A stretch of 43,169 nt of DNA from Desulfobacteraceae bacterium. GTDB taxonomy: Bacteria > Desulfobacterota > DSM-4660 > Desulfatiglandales > Desulfatiglandaceae. The notes under the pieces were generated by a model. It saw only the letters and a list, made by a program, of their open reading frames with translations, searched no databases and was not told the origin of the DNA. This document shows, piece after piece, positions 25,053 through 33,844 of the stretch. A program made the position numbers and the translations under genes. The stretch is taken from assembly GCA_016783065.1 (NCBI GenBank), contig JADHXI010000008.1, positions 1 through 43,169 on the forward strand, read 5' to 3'. Each line of letters starts with the position of its first letter. Position 1 is the stretch's first letter.

Positions 25053-27119
25053 TCATGTGATCTTTAATATCTTCTCTCCATCGGCTAAATAGAATTCAAA
25101 TCCAAATACCTCAACCTTGTGGCCATCTCTTTTCCCGACTTTGAAAGGGAGGTTGTTTACCTTGCGGCTGTCAAGCCTCTTCAGGGCCTTGTCCAACTTG
25201 TGGGCTTCCAGCCTCGTTAATTGCAGGTCAAGGAGTTCCCCGGCCCGTTCGTTGTCTTGTTCAAAACCAAACCGGGCAGAGTCCCTGCCATCTTCTTTCC
25301 ATAGTACTGCACAGAGCTTCATCCATTTTATTCTGTTGGGAATGCTGAGGCATTTCATGGTGTGAAAACCGTTTACGAACTTGACCGCGGCAAGGAAGTC
25401 GACAAATATCCGACAGTCTTCTCTAAAAGACCCGGTCACGTCCCTCAACCGCACCTCTTTGTCTCCGTCCCGATCGAGTATTTCCGAATAGGCATTTCGC
25501 CGCGCCTCCGGGGTGAACTCAGCCTGAGCCCGGACAATAAGATCACGGATGGTTCTTCTCACGATCATGTAAAACATTCTGTTGCCAAAGCCAAAAGCCT
25601 CTTCCCTGTCACGATCGGTAAGGGTGGTGTCATATGCTACATGCAGGAGAAAAACTGCAAAGTCATCCAGAAAGGTCAGCGATTCGAGGATCTCACCAGA
25701 TGTCATATCATCTGTCTCAATATATCCTTTTCCCTCAAACGCGCCATCATCCGTTACCGTGACTGGCGGGTTTCTATCAGGCCAGTTCATGCTCTTTCCA
25801 TCCTTGGTCAATAGCCTTACTGAGTCCTCCTCTGCTATCTTGGTGCCGGGGTAGGGGATGGCAGCCGACACGGAAACATGCATCGTGGCAGGATTGTAAG
25901 GCGGGTGATCTCGCAAGAATATGGCCGATCTCAGGATACTCTGCCAATCCTGTCCAGGCAGCCCAATCAACATATAAAAGGTCGTGCTGATTTTGAGCGC
26001 CGCACACCAATCTCTCAACCTGGCTATCTGCTCAAGCGTGATTTTTTTGTCGAGGTTATCCAGGAGTTCCTGATCACCTGTCTCAACGCCGATTTGGATA
26101 AAGGTCAATCCTGCGTTCCTCATCCTCTTCAACAATTCAAGGTCCAGTTGACTGGCCCTTGTTTCCGCCGTCCATTCGAATTTTAACCCCGAGGTTTCTA
26201 TCAGTTGGCAAAGACGATTGATCCTTGATTTTCGATTCAGAAGTGTCTCTTGTACGACGGCGAATCTGCGAAAACCCCTTGCGTGCAGTTTCTTTATCTC
26301 TGCAAATAGGTTGTCGGCGCTTCGTTCTCTTATAAGTCCCTTGTGAACGGCCTTCTGGGCACAAAAAACACAATGATGCGGGCACCCTGATCCTGCGAAG
26401 AGGAAGACAACTTCCTTTTTATTCTTTATCGCGTCCTCAGGATCATCCAGGAAGAGATCCATACTGTCTGACGGGAAAGGGTAATCATCGAGGGAAAGGG
26501 CATGTTTTCGGGATGGATTCAGAATAATCTCCCCGGTCTCTTTTTTGTGGGCTATCCCGGAGACCATTGAAAGGTCACCATCCCCCCAAGTATTTAACCG
26601 CAGCGCAATCTCCGTAAGGGTCTCCACGCCTTCACCGATACACGCCACCTGATAGTCTGATTCCCTGAGATACTCTGCCGGAAGAACCGAGACATGCGGG
26701 CCACCAATAACCCGCAGCGCTTCAGGTGAGATCGCCTTTGCCGCACCAGCCAGTTCATTTGCCTCATCAAGCTGGGCACTGGTGGCTGTGACGCATATCA
26801 TCAGAGGATCAACTCTGTTTTCCCGTATGAACTGATTTAAATATGCTTTGATGGATAGCCTCTTCGGTTTGAGGGAGAGGTTTATTGCCTTGACATCAAA
26901 GGATGGGTAGTCCACCGGGTTTTCCAGGACAGCTTCTTTTCTTCCGGATACGACGGCAAATCTCTGGAGAAATGTTTTGTCTCTCAGGGCACTTGCCAGG
27001 GTACCCAGACTGAGGTAACCCCTGAGCCTGTCTTTTCTCTCATATCTCTCGGATCCCGTGGAGGGATTCACAAAAAGAACAGAAGGGTTCCTCTGTTTCC
27101 ATGAATCTGTCTCGGCCAT
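25053..27119 (-). CDS. B12-binding domain / radical SAM protein
   Basis: A 688-aa protein. Residues about 75-180 resemble the cobalamin-binding fold (DPLMICVTATSAQLDEANEL, VIGGPHVSVLP, CIGEGVETL). The radical SAM core follows, with the CxxxCxxC cluster GCPHHCVFC at residues 246, 250 and 253, then QIGVETGDQELLDNLDKK and FYMLIGLPGQDWQSI. The long C-terminal region (about 250 residues) has no motif I know. Such enzymes methylate or rearrange unactivated carbons, or alter lipids or peptides. It has a modest ribosome site and is separated from the upstream SDR gene by a hairpin, so it may be its own unit. Its product is not identified. Confidence 0.88.
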   Translation of the reverse strand: MAETDSWKQRNPSVLFVNPSTGSERYERKDRLRGYLSLGTLASALRDKTFLQRFAVVSGRKEAVLENPVDYPSFDVKAINLSLKPKRLSIKAYLNQFIRENRVDPLMICVTATSAQLDEANELAGAAKAISPEALRVIGGPHVSVLPAEYLRESDYQVACIGEGVETLTEIALRLNTWGDGDLSMVSGIAHKKETGEIILNPSRKHALSLDDYPFPSDSMDLFLDDPEDAIKNKKEVVFLFAGSGCPHHCVFCAQKAVHKGLIRERSADNLFAEIKKLHARGFRRFAVVQETLLNRKSRINRLCQLIETSGLKFEWTAETRASQLDLELLKRMRNAGLTFIQIGVETGDQELLDNLDKKITLEQIARLRDWCAALKISTTFYMLIGLPGQDWQSILRSAIFLRDHPPYNPATMHVSVSAAIPYPGTKIAEEDSVRLLTKDGKSMNWPDRNPPVTVTDDGAFEGKGYIETDDMTSGEILESLTFLDDFAVFLLHVAYDTTLTDRDREEAFGFGNRMFYMIVRRTIRDLIVRAQAEFTPEARRNAYSEILDRDGDKEVRLRDVTGSFREDCRIFVDFLAAVKFVNGFHTMKCLSIPNRIKWMKLCAVLWKEDGRDSARFGFEQDNERAGELLDLQLTRLEAHKLDKALKRLDSRKVNNLPFKVGKRDGHKVEVFGFEFYLADGEKILKIT

Positions 27120-27143
27120 TTTTTTGAAAATGCCTGAAAAGCG

Positions 27144-27171
27144 CCAACCCCGTAACGAATGACGGGGTTGG
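27144..27171 (-). terminator. Hairpin CCAACCCCGT / ACGGGGTTGG
   Basis: Perfect 10-base stem with an 8-base loop between the SDR stop (27209) and the radical SAM start (27119). It probably ends or attenuates the minus-strand SDR transcript. On the minus strand the following bases include CTTTTC but no clean T run. Confidence 0.6.
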
Positions 27172-27208
27172 TAGGGGGTTATGGTGATGGAGAGTGACGT
27201 TTATGAGG

Positions 27209-27955
27209 TCAAATCATATACACCCCACCGTTCACGTCCAGGGTAACTCCGGTGACAAAAGGGGAGTCCAAGAGATACTCAAAGGCGCGAACAACATCTG
27301 CGACATTTCCGATTTCAGGAACCAGTACTTTGTCCTTGAGGGCCGCCTTCTGTTCTTCGGACCATTCAACAAAGATCCCTGCATCCTCAATAAATGCCGG
27401 GGCAATGGCGTTGACGGTGATTCCGAATTTCCCCAAATCCCGTGCCGCAAACCTGGTTAAACCCAAGAGTCCGGCCTTGGAAGCCGCGTAGTGTGGCCCT
27501 AACACGCCAACTCCCCTGGCAGCCACAGATGAAATGTTCATGATGCGGCCATAGCCCCCCGCCTTCATCCCCGGAATCACCTGGGAAGACCAATAAAAGG
27601 CGCTGCTCAGGTTTATTCGTATTGTGTCGTCCCAATCGGAAATGGAGATCTCTTCAAACGACCTCTTGAACATAATCCCCGCGCAGTTGACCAGGACGCT
27701 TACGGGCCCCAGTTCTTTGTTGACCTCCTGATGCTGCTCTGCAACAACGTCTGAGTCTCCTGCATCACCTTTTAGCAGGAGGACTTGTTGTTCCTTGCCA
27801 ATAAGATGCTCCAACCGGTCTTTGGCGCTCTTGGCGGCCGCATCATTGTCCTTGTAAGTAATGGCCACGGAAGCGCCCCGAGCCAACAAAGATTCTGCGA
27901 TTCCCAGGCCGATCCCCCGGGTCCCCCCGCTCACCACAGCTATCGTTTGTTTCAT
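27209..27955 (-). CDS. SDR family oxidoreductase
   Basis: A 248-aa classical short-chain dehydrogenase. It has VSGGTRGIGLGIAESLLARG at the start, VLVNCAGI in place of NNAG, NISSVAARGVGVLGPHYAAS with the catalytic YxxxK, and a C-terminal GVTLDVNGGVYMI. A cofactor loop with ITYKDND after the second strand leaves NAD/NADP preference unclear. GAGGTG precedes the ATG. It diverges from the ketopantoate-reductase-like gene across 540 bases that contain a long inverted repeat. The role is presumably reduction or oxidation of a pathway intermediate; the substrate is unknown. Confidence 0.92.
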   Translation of the reverse strand: MKQTIAVVSGGTRGIGLGIAESLLARGASVAITYKDNDAAAKSAKDRLEHLIGKEQQVLLLKGDAGDSDVVAEQHQEVNKELGPVSVLVNCAGIMFKRSFEEISISDWDDTIRINLSSAFYWSSQVIPGMKAGGYGRIMNISSVAARGVGVLGPHYAASKAGLLGLTRFAARDLGKFGITVNAIAPAFIEDAGIFVEWSEEQKAALKDKVLVPEIGNVADVVRAFEYLLDSPFVTGVTLDVNGGVYMI

Positions 27956-28205
27956 TTTTTCACCTCAAAGAAGATCATTGGCGTTTAAACACAAAGAAAG
28001 CGCCCTGGAAAAGCCAGGCTGCACCGCGTGTCAAAAAGGTTTTTTCCAGGCGGATTATAGGCGAGATTGTTTTTCCGTGTCAACGGAGAGTCCAGCCAGA
28101 ATCTTGTTCTTGGACTTACAGACCGTAAAATTTCAAGAAGGAATGATCAGGTCTCAAAAAGATTCAGATGAGTGCCTTTTGATTTGAAATGTGTTATGGA
28201 ACCGT

Positions 28206-28459
28206 AATTTCTCAATAAACCCGGGTACCGTGGGGCTCGGCCATTTCTTTCAGGCGCTCTCTAAACCTGTAGCCACAGCGTGGCTGATATTTGGGGTTTT
28301 GCCAAAAGCACGGAGAAGCCAATAGGATTCATCAAGAGAAAACCCAAAATATCAACCACTGCGAAAGTGAGAAATAAATACACTTTGAGAGAGCGCCTGA
28401 AAGAAACACCCGAACCCCACTCCAGAAATCCTATTATTTCTCCCGAATTTATTGAGAAG
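28206..28459. repeat. Long imperfect inverted repeat between divergent SDR and KPR-like genes
   Basis: The left side (TTTCTCAATAAA, GTGGGGCTCGG, TTTCTTTCAGGCGCTCTCT, TGATATTTGGGGTTTT at about 28206-28300) is repeated in inverse order on the right (AAAACCCAAAATATCA, AGAGAGCGCCTGAAAGAAA, CCGAACCCCAC, TTTATTGAGAAG at about 28335-28459). The longest exact block is about 19 bases. The 66-aa plus ORF at 28280-28480 lies wholly in it and I do not regard it as a gene. Upstream, 27956-28205 holds only a CCTGGAAAA / TTTTCCAGG inverted pair near 28003-28048. Confidence 0.75.
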
Positions 28460-28494
28460 TTAAGAGATATGTTTAGTTAACCCAGGAGGAAGTT

Positions 28495-29520
28495 ATGAAA
28501 AGAAATATGGCCATTTTGGGTACAGGGGCCATTGGGAGCAGCGTTGGCGCAGACCTCACCAGGGCCGGGTACAATGTGGTGCTTATTGACCAATGGCCCG
28601 CTCATGTTGAGGTCATGAAAAAAGACGGGTTGCGGGTGACGATGCCCGATGAGGAACTGCACACCCCGGTAAAGGCGCTCCATCTCTGCGAGGTGTGTAC
28701 TGTGGACCATCTGTTTGACCTGGTCCTTCTTACGGCCAAATCGTACGACAGCCGCTGGATGGCGGAGTTTGTCAAACCCTATTTGAAACCGGATGGCATG
28801 TTGGTATCTTTGCAGAACAGCCTCAATGACGAGTGGATCGCTCCGATTATAGGGTTTAACCGGGACATCGGTGCTGTTGTCGAGCTATCGGCAGAGATCT
28901 TTGAACCGGGAGTTGTGAAACGCAACACCAGCCATGAAGGCACGTGGTTTGCATTGGGTGAACTCCACGGCAGGGTGACCCCCCGTGTGGAAGAACTGGC
29001 GCAGCTCTTAAAGGCAGTCGGTAAAACAGAAATCACTACCAACATATGGGGGGCCAAATGGACCAAGCTGATTGCAAACTGCATGCTACAGGCCCCCATC
29101 GGAATCCTTGGGCTTTATGAGTGGGAGGCGACCCAGATCCCCCAGGTCTTTGAGTTCTGTATCGGATTGGGGAGGGAGGCTATGGAAGTGGGCACAAGCC
29201 TTGGATACAAAATAGAGGCCATCTATGGGCTGAGCCCGGACGAATTCATGGGCTCAACAGATGAAGTGCTTGAAAAGAATCTGGTGACCCTTGTCACCCA
29301 TATTGGCAAAGAGGCACGCAATTCAGTCCTCCAGGATCACCTCAAAGGGCGGTACAGCGAGGTAGATACGCTGAACGGCCTTATTGTGCAGAAGGGAAAA
29401 GAGGCCGGGGTGGCTACGCCTTTGAATGAGGCAGTCACTTCCCTCACCCGGGAGATACAAAAAGGGACATTAAGCCCTGATCGGTCCAACCTCACAATCC
29501 TCGAAAAACTGTTGACCTAA
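28495..29520 (+). CDS. Ketopantoate reductase family protein (ApbA/PanE-like)
   Basis: A 341-aa protein with the Rossmann start MAILGTGAIGSSVGADLTRAGYNVVLID, then LVLLTAKSYDSRWMAEFVKP and LVSLQNSLNDEW. The ApbA_C domain contains the catalytic-lysine segment WGAKWTKLIANCMLQAPIGI. PanE is usually about 300 residues, so this member is slightly long, and in a catabolic cluster it may reduce or oxidise another 2-keto/2-hydroxy acid. CCAGGAGGAAGTT precedes the ATG. It diverges from the SDR gene, and the convergent MFS gene ends 74 bases downstream. Confidence 0.88.
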   Translation: MKRNMAILGTGAIGSSVGADLTRAGYNVVLIDQWPAHVEVMKKDGLRVTMPDEELHTPVKALHLCEVCTVDHLFDLVLLTAKSYDSRWMAEFVKPYLKPDGMLVSLQNSLNDEWIAPIIGFNRDIGAVVELSAEIFEPGVVKRNTSHEGTWFALGELHGRVTPRVEELAQLLKAVGKTEITTNIWGAKWTKLIANCMLQAPIGILGLYEWEATQIPQVFEFCIGLGREAMEVGTSLGYKIEAIYGLSPDEFMGSTDEVLEKNLVTLVTHIGKEARNSVLQDHLKGRYSEVDTLNGLIVQKGKEAGVATPLNEAVTSLTREIQKGTLSPDRSNLTILEKLLT

Positions 29521-29593
29521 CACACATCGTGAAGCAGATGGGGATTTACCCTCCAGGGGACGCGTGGGGGGCCCTGTGAACGCCAAAACACCT

Positions 29594-30871
29594 CTATTCA
29601 ATGGGCTTTTCTCTCGGTTTTAAAACCAATATGACAAGCGACACCGCCAGCAGGGCGATCATGTTTAGTTGCCAGGCATATGCATAGGTTCCCGTAGCAT
29701 CAAATATGATACCCCCCAAAAGAGGTCCTATGGCGCCGCCGATTCCGGCCACAAAGAATATTAGCAGCCCAAAGGCAGTTCCCAGCATATGGCGGCCGAA
29801 TCTGTCTGAAAGTAAATACGGCATTAGGGGTGCCAGGGAGCCATACCCAAATCCGAAGATAAGGGCGAAAAAAGTTAGTCCCATCATCGTCTTGGCCTTC
29901 AATAAGGCAAACATGCCAAATGCCATAAGTAAGTAACCCAGAGAGGCCGAATACTTGGCATCTTTGACCCTATCGCTCAGCCATCCAAAGAAAAATTTTC
30001 CGAAACCGCCACTAATGCCGATGATACCCAGTGAAGAAGCTGCGGCAATCTTTCCGATATCCTGGTTTATAGCATAGGTGACTTGATGGACAAAGGTCAT
30101 CATCGAGGTCATCGCACCCACAATGTTGCACAGGGCCAAGATCCAAAAGCGTGTGTTTTTCAAGAGGGGTTTGATGGATATCTTTTCGGCTTTACCGGGC
30201 GAACTGTCCGGTCTTGTCAACTTCTTATCGGCCCTTTTTCCATCGGGCAACAGGCCGAGCGATTCCGGGTTGGGTTTGCCCATAAAGGCCTGAGAAATTA
30301 GAATTCCGAAGACAAATATCAACGCACTTATAAAGATAAAGCCAATCCGCCAGGGATAATGTTTCACAATATAACCCGCCAAGGGGGTCAAAATCATCGT
30401 TCCAAATCCGATTCCCATGCTGGAAATCCCCATGGCCAGTCCTCTTTTCCTCAAAAACCACTTTCCCACTGCGGCGTTGTTGACCACGACGCCGGCGCAG
30501 GCTGTACCAATTCCACACAAGAGACCATAGGAGAAAAATAGACCCATCGGGGTTCGGATAAAATTCATTGAGCCAAAACCGAGTGCGGTAATGATAGCGC
30601 CAACCGTCAGAATCCATCGGGGAGCAACTTTATCAAGGAGTCTGCCGGTGAAAATCCCGATCAACGCATACACGAAAAGATTGATGGAAGCCCCCAGGGA
30701 AATAACAGACATGGGCCAGTTGTATTCCAGGAACATCGGTTTCACAAAGACGCCAAAGCAATAGCGGGCGCCATATGTGAGACTGAGCATTCCAAAGGCA
30801 CCAAAAACCACAAACCACCCCCAATAAATGCTTTCTCCCTTTCTTGTCAGTCTTGAAAAATATTGATTCAT
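29594..30871 (-). CDS. MFS transporter, OFA/monocarboxylate type
   Basis: A 425-aa membrane protein with about twelve hydrophobic spans. The first span (YWGWFVVFGAFGMLSLTYGA) with RYCFGVFVKPM is typical of oxalate/formate antiporter-like and monocarboxylate porters. The motif GRLLDKVAPRW follows span 2, and FFGWLSDRVKDAKYS is its counterpart in the second half. The central loop is charged (PDGKRADKKLTRPDSSPGKA). These carriers move small organic acids across the cytoplasmic membrane, so it fits as the uptake or exchange step of the island. GGAGAGACA precedes the ATG. Confidence 0.9.
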   Translation of the reverse strand: MNQYFSRLTRKGESIYWGWFVVFGAFGMLSLTYGARYCFGVFVKPMFLEYNWPMSVISLGASINLFVYALIGIFTGRLLDKVAPRWILTVGAIITALGFGSMNFIRTPMGLFFSYGLLCGIGTACAGVVVNNAAVGKWFLRKRGLAMGISSMGIGFGTMILTPLAGYIVKHYPWRIGFIFISALIFVFGILISQAFMGKPNPESLGLLPDGKRADKKLTRPDSSPGKAEKISIKPLLKNTRFWILALCNIVGAMTSMMTFVHQVTYAINQDIGKIAAASSLGIIGISGGFGKFFFGWLSDRVKDAKYSASLGYLLMAFGMFALLKAKTMMGLTFFALIFGFGYGSLAPLMPYLLSDRFGRHMLGTAFGLLIFFVAGIGGAIGPLLGGIIFDATGTYAYAWQLNMIALLAVSLVILVLKPREKPIE

Positions 30872-31325
30872 TGTCTCTCCAGGTCCGCAGCGGTCAGAAA
30901 CAGCACCCGCCGGCTTTTTTTGAAATTAGTATGAGATCGGTACTTATAACACTTCACCCCGATGTTGCAAAAGATATCTGCGTTACTTGTAAAATAAACT
31001 GCGTTATCAGTGTGAAATTGCCAAACTGATGCTCCATCACGAATTCACATTCAATGCGGTCTCCCGCGAAAAGCGAGAAATCAATTATCGGGTTTGGTAA
31101 TTGAATGGCAGGATGTTTCGTCTACTCGGGCCAATTCTAATGCAACATCGGGGTTCACGCAGTCTGTGCAATGAGCAATTTGTCTGGAGGTCGGAATTTT
31201 GGATCTCTTCCATGTAGGTTTTATCTCTCCAACCGTCCGGCGGCGACGCGGAGGTCCCCAATTCATGTCTGTTTTTTCTTGACATCTTCCAAAGTATTTT
31301 CTTAAGGTCCTCACAATAATGATGT
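30872..31325. other. Intergenic region upstream of the MFS gene
   Basis: About 450 bases with no supported gene. Overlapping minus-strand frames at 31081-31314 lack a ribosome site and any recognisable sequence. A TCTCCCGCGAAAAGCGAGA hairpin (near 31061-31079) is the only structure seen. The MFS promoter must lie in its left part. Confidence 0.4.
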
Positions 31326-31560
31326 GTAGGCGTTCACGGGTTCAAAGGTTCAGGGGTTCAAGGTTCCATTCTCGTCCCCGGACTGCATTTGGAATCCGTA
31401 TTTACGAGAAAAGCGTCATCTTCGTCAGGCCTAACCCATAATTTGGAGCCAAATTGGCAATAACTTGGAAAATGAGCATTTTTAGCGAAGACTTCGGGTC
31501 TTCAATGACTTCTTTGTCCTTAACCCTGAACCTCTGAACCTAGAACCTGTGAACGCTACC
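31326..31560. repeat. GTTCA inverted-repeat (MITE-like) element, copy 2
   Basis: The cleaner copy of the element at 22076-22350. The ends GTAGGCGTTCACGGGTTC and GAACCTGTGAACGCTAC are inverse complements with two small differences, and the core is about 90 percent the same. It lacks the GC insert of copy 1. No transposase is seen nearby, so it is non-autonomous if mobile. Confidence 0.85.
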
Positions 31561-31902
31561 TCTTGGCACGGATGGGACAGAATGATCATGAATACTTGTT
31601 CTGGGATTGTTCACAAATACCAAAGAAATCCTGATCATATTGTTTCCTTTCTCAAGTCCAGGATCATCTACTGTATTGAGTTTCCTGAAAACCGTTTTTT
31701 CTCTTGACTTAGACATTTTTTGCTATTACATCAAATGTAAATATTCCCACCATTCATTCAACCTCAAATCAGAGGTTATCCATGGAGAATATCCTCAAAC
31801 TGTGCCTACCTCGCCCTTAGCGGAATGTGGCTGTTTCGTTAAGGGCCGCTACCTTTAATTGACGCTCTTATAAACACACTTTAGGAAAATTAGGAGGCAC
31901 CA
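31561..31902. other. Leader region of the small unknown gene
   Basis: No gene seen. A hairpin GCCCTTAGCGGAA / TTCGTTAAGGGC at 31813-31846 lies 57 bases before the start of the 116-aa gene and could be a terminator for upstream reads or part of a leader. The ribosome site ATTAGGAGGCACC is strong. Confidence 0.45.
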
Positions 31903-32253
31903 ATGGCTGATCGAGTACTTTTTATAGGTTGGAATCGCCCGGTTGTGGGTCGGGAACAACAGGCGATGGAACTGTTTCAGAAAGTGGTAGAATTCTACGG
32001 TAAGTTACAGGTTGACGGCCGAATCGAGAGTTTTGAACCGGTGATCCTGGCCGCTCATGGCGGCGATTTGAACGGTTTTTTTCTGCTCAAAGGCGAAGCG
32101 CAAAAGCTTGCCGAGCTCCGGGAAGATGACGCTTTTGTTCAGATCGTTATGGAAGCGGGGTATTGTCTTAATGGGTTTGGAGTCGTCCCCGGATACATCG
32201 GAGAAGGTTTAACGGACGTTATCTCTCGTTGGTCGAAACTCTTAGGTGGGTAA
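31903..32253 (+). CDS. Small conserved-looking protein, function unknown
   Basis: A 116-aa protein (MADRVLFIGWNRPVVGREQQ). I do not recognise a family name. It reads as a compact alpha/beta protein: LFIGWNRPVVGRE, a helix MELFQKVVEFYGKL, strand SFEPVILAAHGGDLNGFFLL, helix EAQKLAELREDDAFVQIVM, strand LNGFGVVPGYIGEGL. That pattern recalls dimeric ferredoxin-like (EthD/NIPSNAP-type) folds, but this is only topology. It has an excellent ribosome site (AGGAGG) and is followed 3 bases after its stop by a perfect hairpin, so it is a genuine single-gene unit. The nearby tautomerase suggests a metabolic role. Confidence 0.75.
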   Translation: MADRVLFIGWNRPVVGREQQAMELFQKVVEFYGKLQVDGRIESFEPVILAAHGGDLNGFFLLKGEAQKLAELREDDAFVQIVMEAGYCLNGFGVVPGYIGEGLTDVISRWSKLLGG

Positions 32254-32256
32254 GTA

Positions 32257-32285
32257 GTGCCTGAACGAAAACCCTGTTCAGGCAC
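32257..32285 (+). terminator. Hairpin GTGCCTGAAC / GTTCAGGCAC
   Basis: Perfect 10-base stem and 9-base loop starting 3 bases after the stop of the 116-aa gene. It is followed by near-tandem ATTTCAG units rather than a T run. A second hairpin, AACATCA-ttac-TGATGTT, lies at about 32328-32345. Confidence 0.6.
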
Positions 32286-32497
32286 GATTTCAGATTTCAG
32301 CTTTCAGATTAATGGAATTAAATCTAACCCACTAGAACATCATTACTGATGTTGGGTTCGTTTTCATTTCGAGGTTTTTGTTCAGAGACTAAGTAACCCC
32401 CGTCGGCAGGAGACTGGTTTTAGAGAACTCATCGCCCGGTTAACGGATTAAAGCGGGGTCGCCAATGACTCCGCCTCTTCATCAAGGAGGTATAACT

Positions 32498-32728
32498 ATG
32501 CCATTCATCAATATCAAAGTTTTGAAAGGAACCTTATCAGCAGAGGAAAAGCAGGAGATGATTTTGCGTGTTACAGAGGCTGTGGCTGAAATTGAAGCCC
32601 GACCGAGCCCAAAAGAGAAAATTCTGCCTCATTCGTGGTGTGTTATTGAAGAAGTTGACTTTGAGAACTGGGGCATAGGAGGCAACGCTGTAACGCCAGA
32701 GATGTTAAAGGCGATTCTGGAAGGTTAG
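32498..32728 (+). CDS. 4-oxalocrotonate tautomerase family protein
   Basis: A 76-aa protein starting MPFINIKVLKGTLSAEEKQE. The ATG at 32498 is chosen over the track start because CAAGGAGG lies 7 bases upstream and Pro then becomes the N-terminal catalytic residue. The segment EKQEMILRVTEAVAEIEARP and the later HSWCVIEEVDFENWGIGGN fit the family better than the first tautomerase does. It has no close plus-strand partner; 500 gene-free bases follow. Confidence 0.9.
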   Translation: MPFINIKVLKGTLSAEEKQEMILRVTEAVAEIEARPSPKEKILPHSWCVIEEVDFENWGIGGNAVTPEMLKAILEG

Positions 32729-33235
32729 AGGTCAGCATGTGCTGTTGAAAGGGGGCTTGGGGCCGGCAACGGTCCCAGCCACCTATGCAGTTAAGAATCA
32801 GAGGCCTTCAACATAACAACTCAATCCGGTCGCCATAAAAGATCGAAACCTTTCAGTATTGATAATCAATTCATCACTAATTTTACCCGATATGAGACAC
32901 AAGTTTGATGCTATGTTGTGTTTTTGAGACCATCACTGTTGAATCCTGAAAAAGTGCTGATGCAAGAATCCCTATATCCTCCTGGAATGTCAAAAGGCCG
33001 AAAAACAGATGACTGCAAAACCAATTCTTGACCATTTCCAATGGATTTGAGACAAATAATAATGCACACATACTGGAATCCGAGGCGCCACCATGTATCA
33101 GAAAATCTGAAAGAAGTTCTCACATTTTTCAAGGTCAATATCGTTGACCCCACGGCTATTTAAAAAGGCATTTCTTTTGGCTGCACAAGACTTTTTTCAT
33201 TCCAATATCTTTGGAAGGCGTAACGAGGGCTGATT
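32729..33235. other. Gene-free region
   Basis: About 500 A/T-rich bases. Short minus-strand frames (32883-33153) lack ribosome sites and protein-like content. No strong hairpin or repeat was seen. The promoter of the kinase gene should be in the last 100 bases. Confidence 0.4.
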
Positions 33236-33844
33236 GTGCAATTCAAAATAGATGACATAGAAGAAATTGCAGCAAAATTCACCACCCAAAGCCCTGGAGT
33301 TGAGAGGCATTTGATACTCTTGAGTGGCTTGCCAGGAGTGGGCAAAACGACTGTCGCTAAGGAACTTGCTCATCAAACGCGCGGGTTGCATTTCGACATT
33401 GACGAGATCAAGAGACTGGTTGTTCCTCAAGATCTTGTGACTGAGGATATAGATCCCCCCGAATACCGTTTCGAGTACTACTCAAAAACAATACGTAGGC
33501 TTCCATCTCTCTTCGCTAAAAGCCCCACCCAAGTTGTGATAATCGACGAAACATTCCATATGCGGTCATTCCGGCATATGTGGAATGAAACCTGCAAGGA
33601 ATTAAACGTAAGAGTGCATTGGATAGAAGCGGTTTGCTGTGATAAACTGGTCAAGGAGCGACTTCGCATTGGGAAGGATAGGGAGAACCACATTTTGTCA
33701 GCAGATGAAGCCTATTCAATATATAGGCTCTTTAAAAAAACGTTCGAGCCAATGGAAGGCCCCTATCAAGTTGTCGATACGGGTAAGGAAATAGTCCCTC
33801 AGGTCGAAAAGATCGTTACGAACATTTCTTGCAGAAGATGTTAG
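33236..33844 (+). CDS. P-loop kinase / AAA_33-type NTPase
   Basis: A 202-aa protein starting with GTG (MQFKIDDIEEIAAKF), with GAGGG upstream. Walker A is ILLSGLPGVGKTTVAKELAH at residues about 27-46, followed by LHFDIDEIKRLV, the usual acidic segment of small kinases, and VVIIDETFH as the Walker-B-like strand. An Arg/Lys-rich lid follows (CDKLVKERLRIGKDREN). This layout is shared by polynucleotide-kinase-like, chloramphenicol-phosphotransferase-like and zeta-toxin proteins. The last codons overlap a small winged-helix gene. A toxin or RNA/nucleotide kinase role is possible but unproven. Confidence 0.8.
   Translation: MQFKIDDIEEIAAKFTTQSPGVERHLILLSGLPGVGKTTVAKELAHQTRGLHFDIDEIKRLVVPQDLVTEDIDPPEYRFEYYSKTIRRLPSLFAKSPTQVVIIDETFHMRSFRHMWNETCKELNVRVHWIEAVCCDKLVKERLRIGKDRENHILSADEAYSIYRLFKKTFEPMEGPYQVVDTGKEIVPQVEKIVTNISCRRC

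Noticed and set aside
28280-28480. 66-aa plus-strand ORF
   Set aside because: It lies wholly in the long inverted repeat and has no ribosome site.
31081-31314. Two overlapping minus-strand ORFs of 77 and 66 aa
   Set aside because: No ribosome site, no recognisable domain, and the two frames compete for the same DNA.
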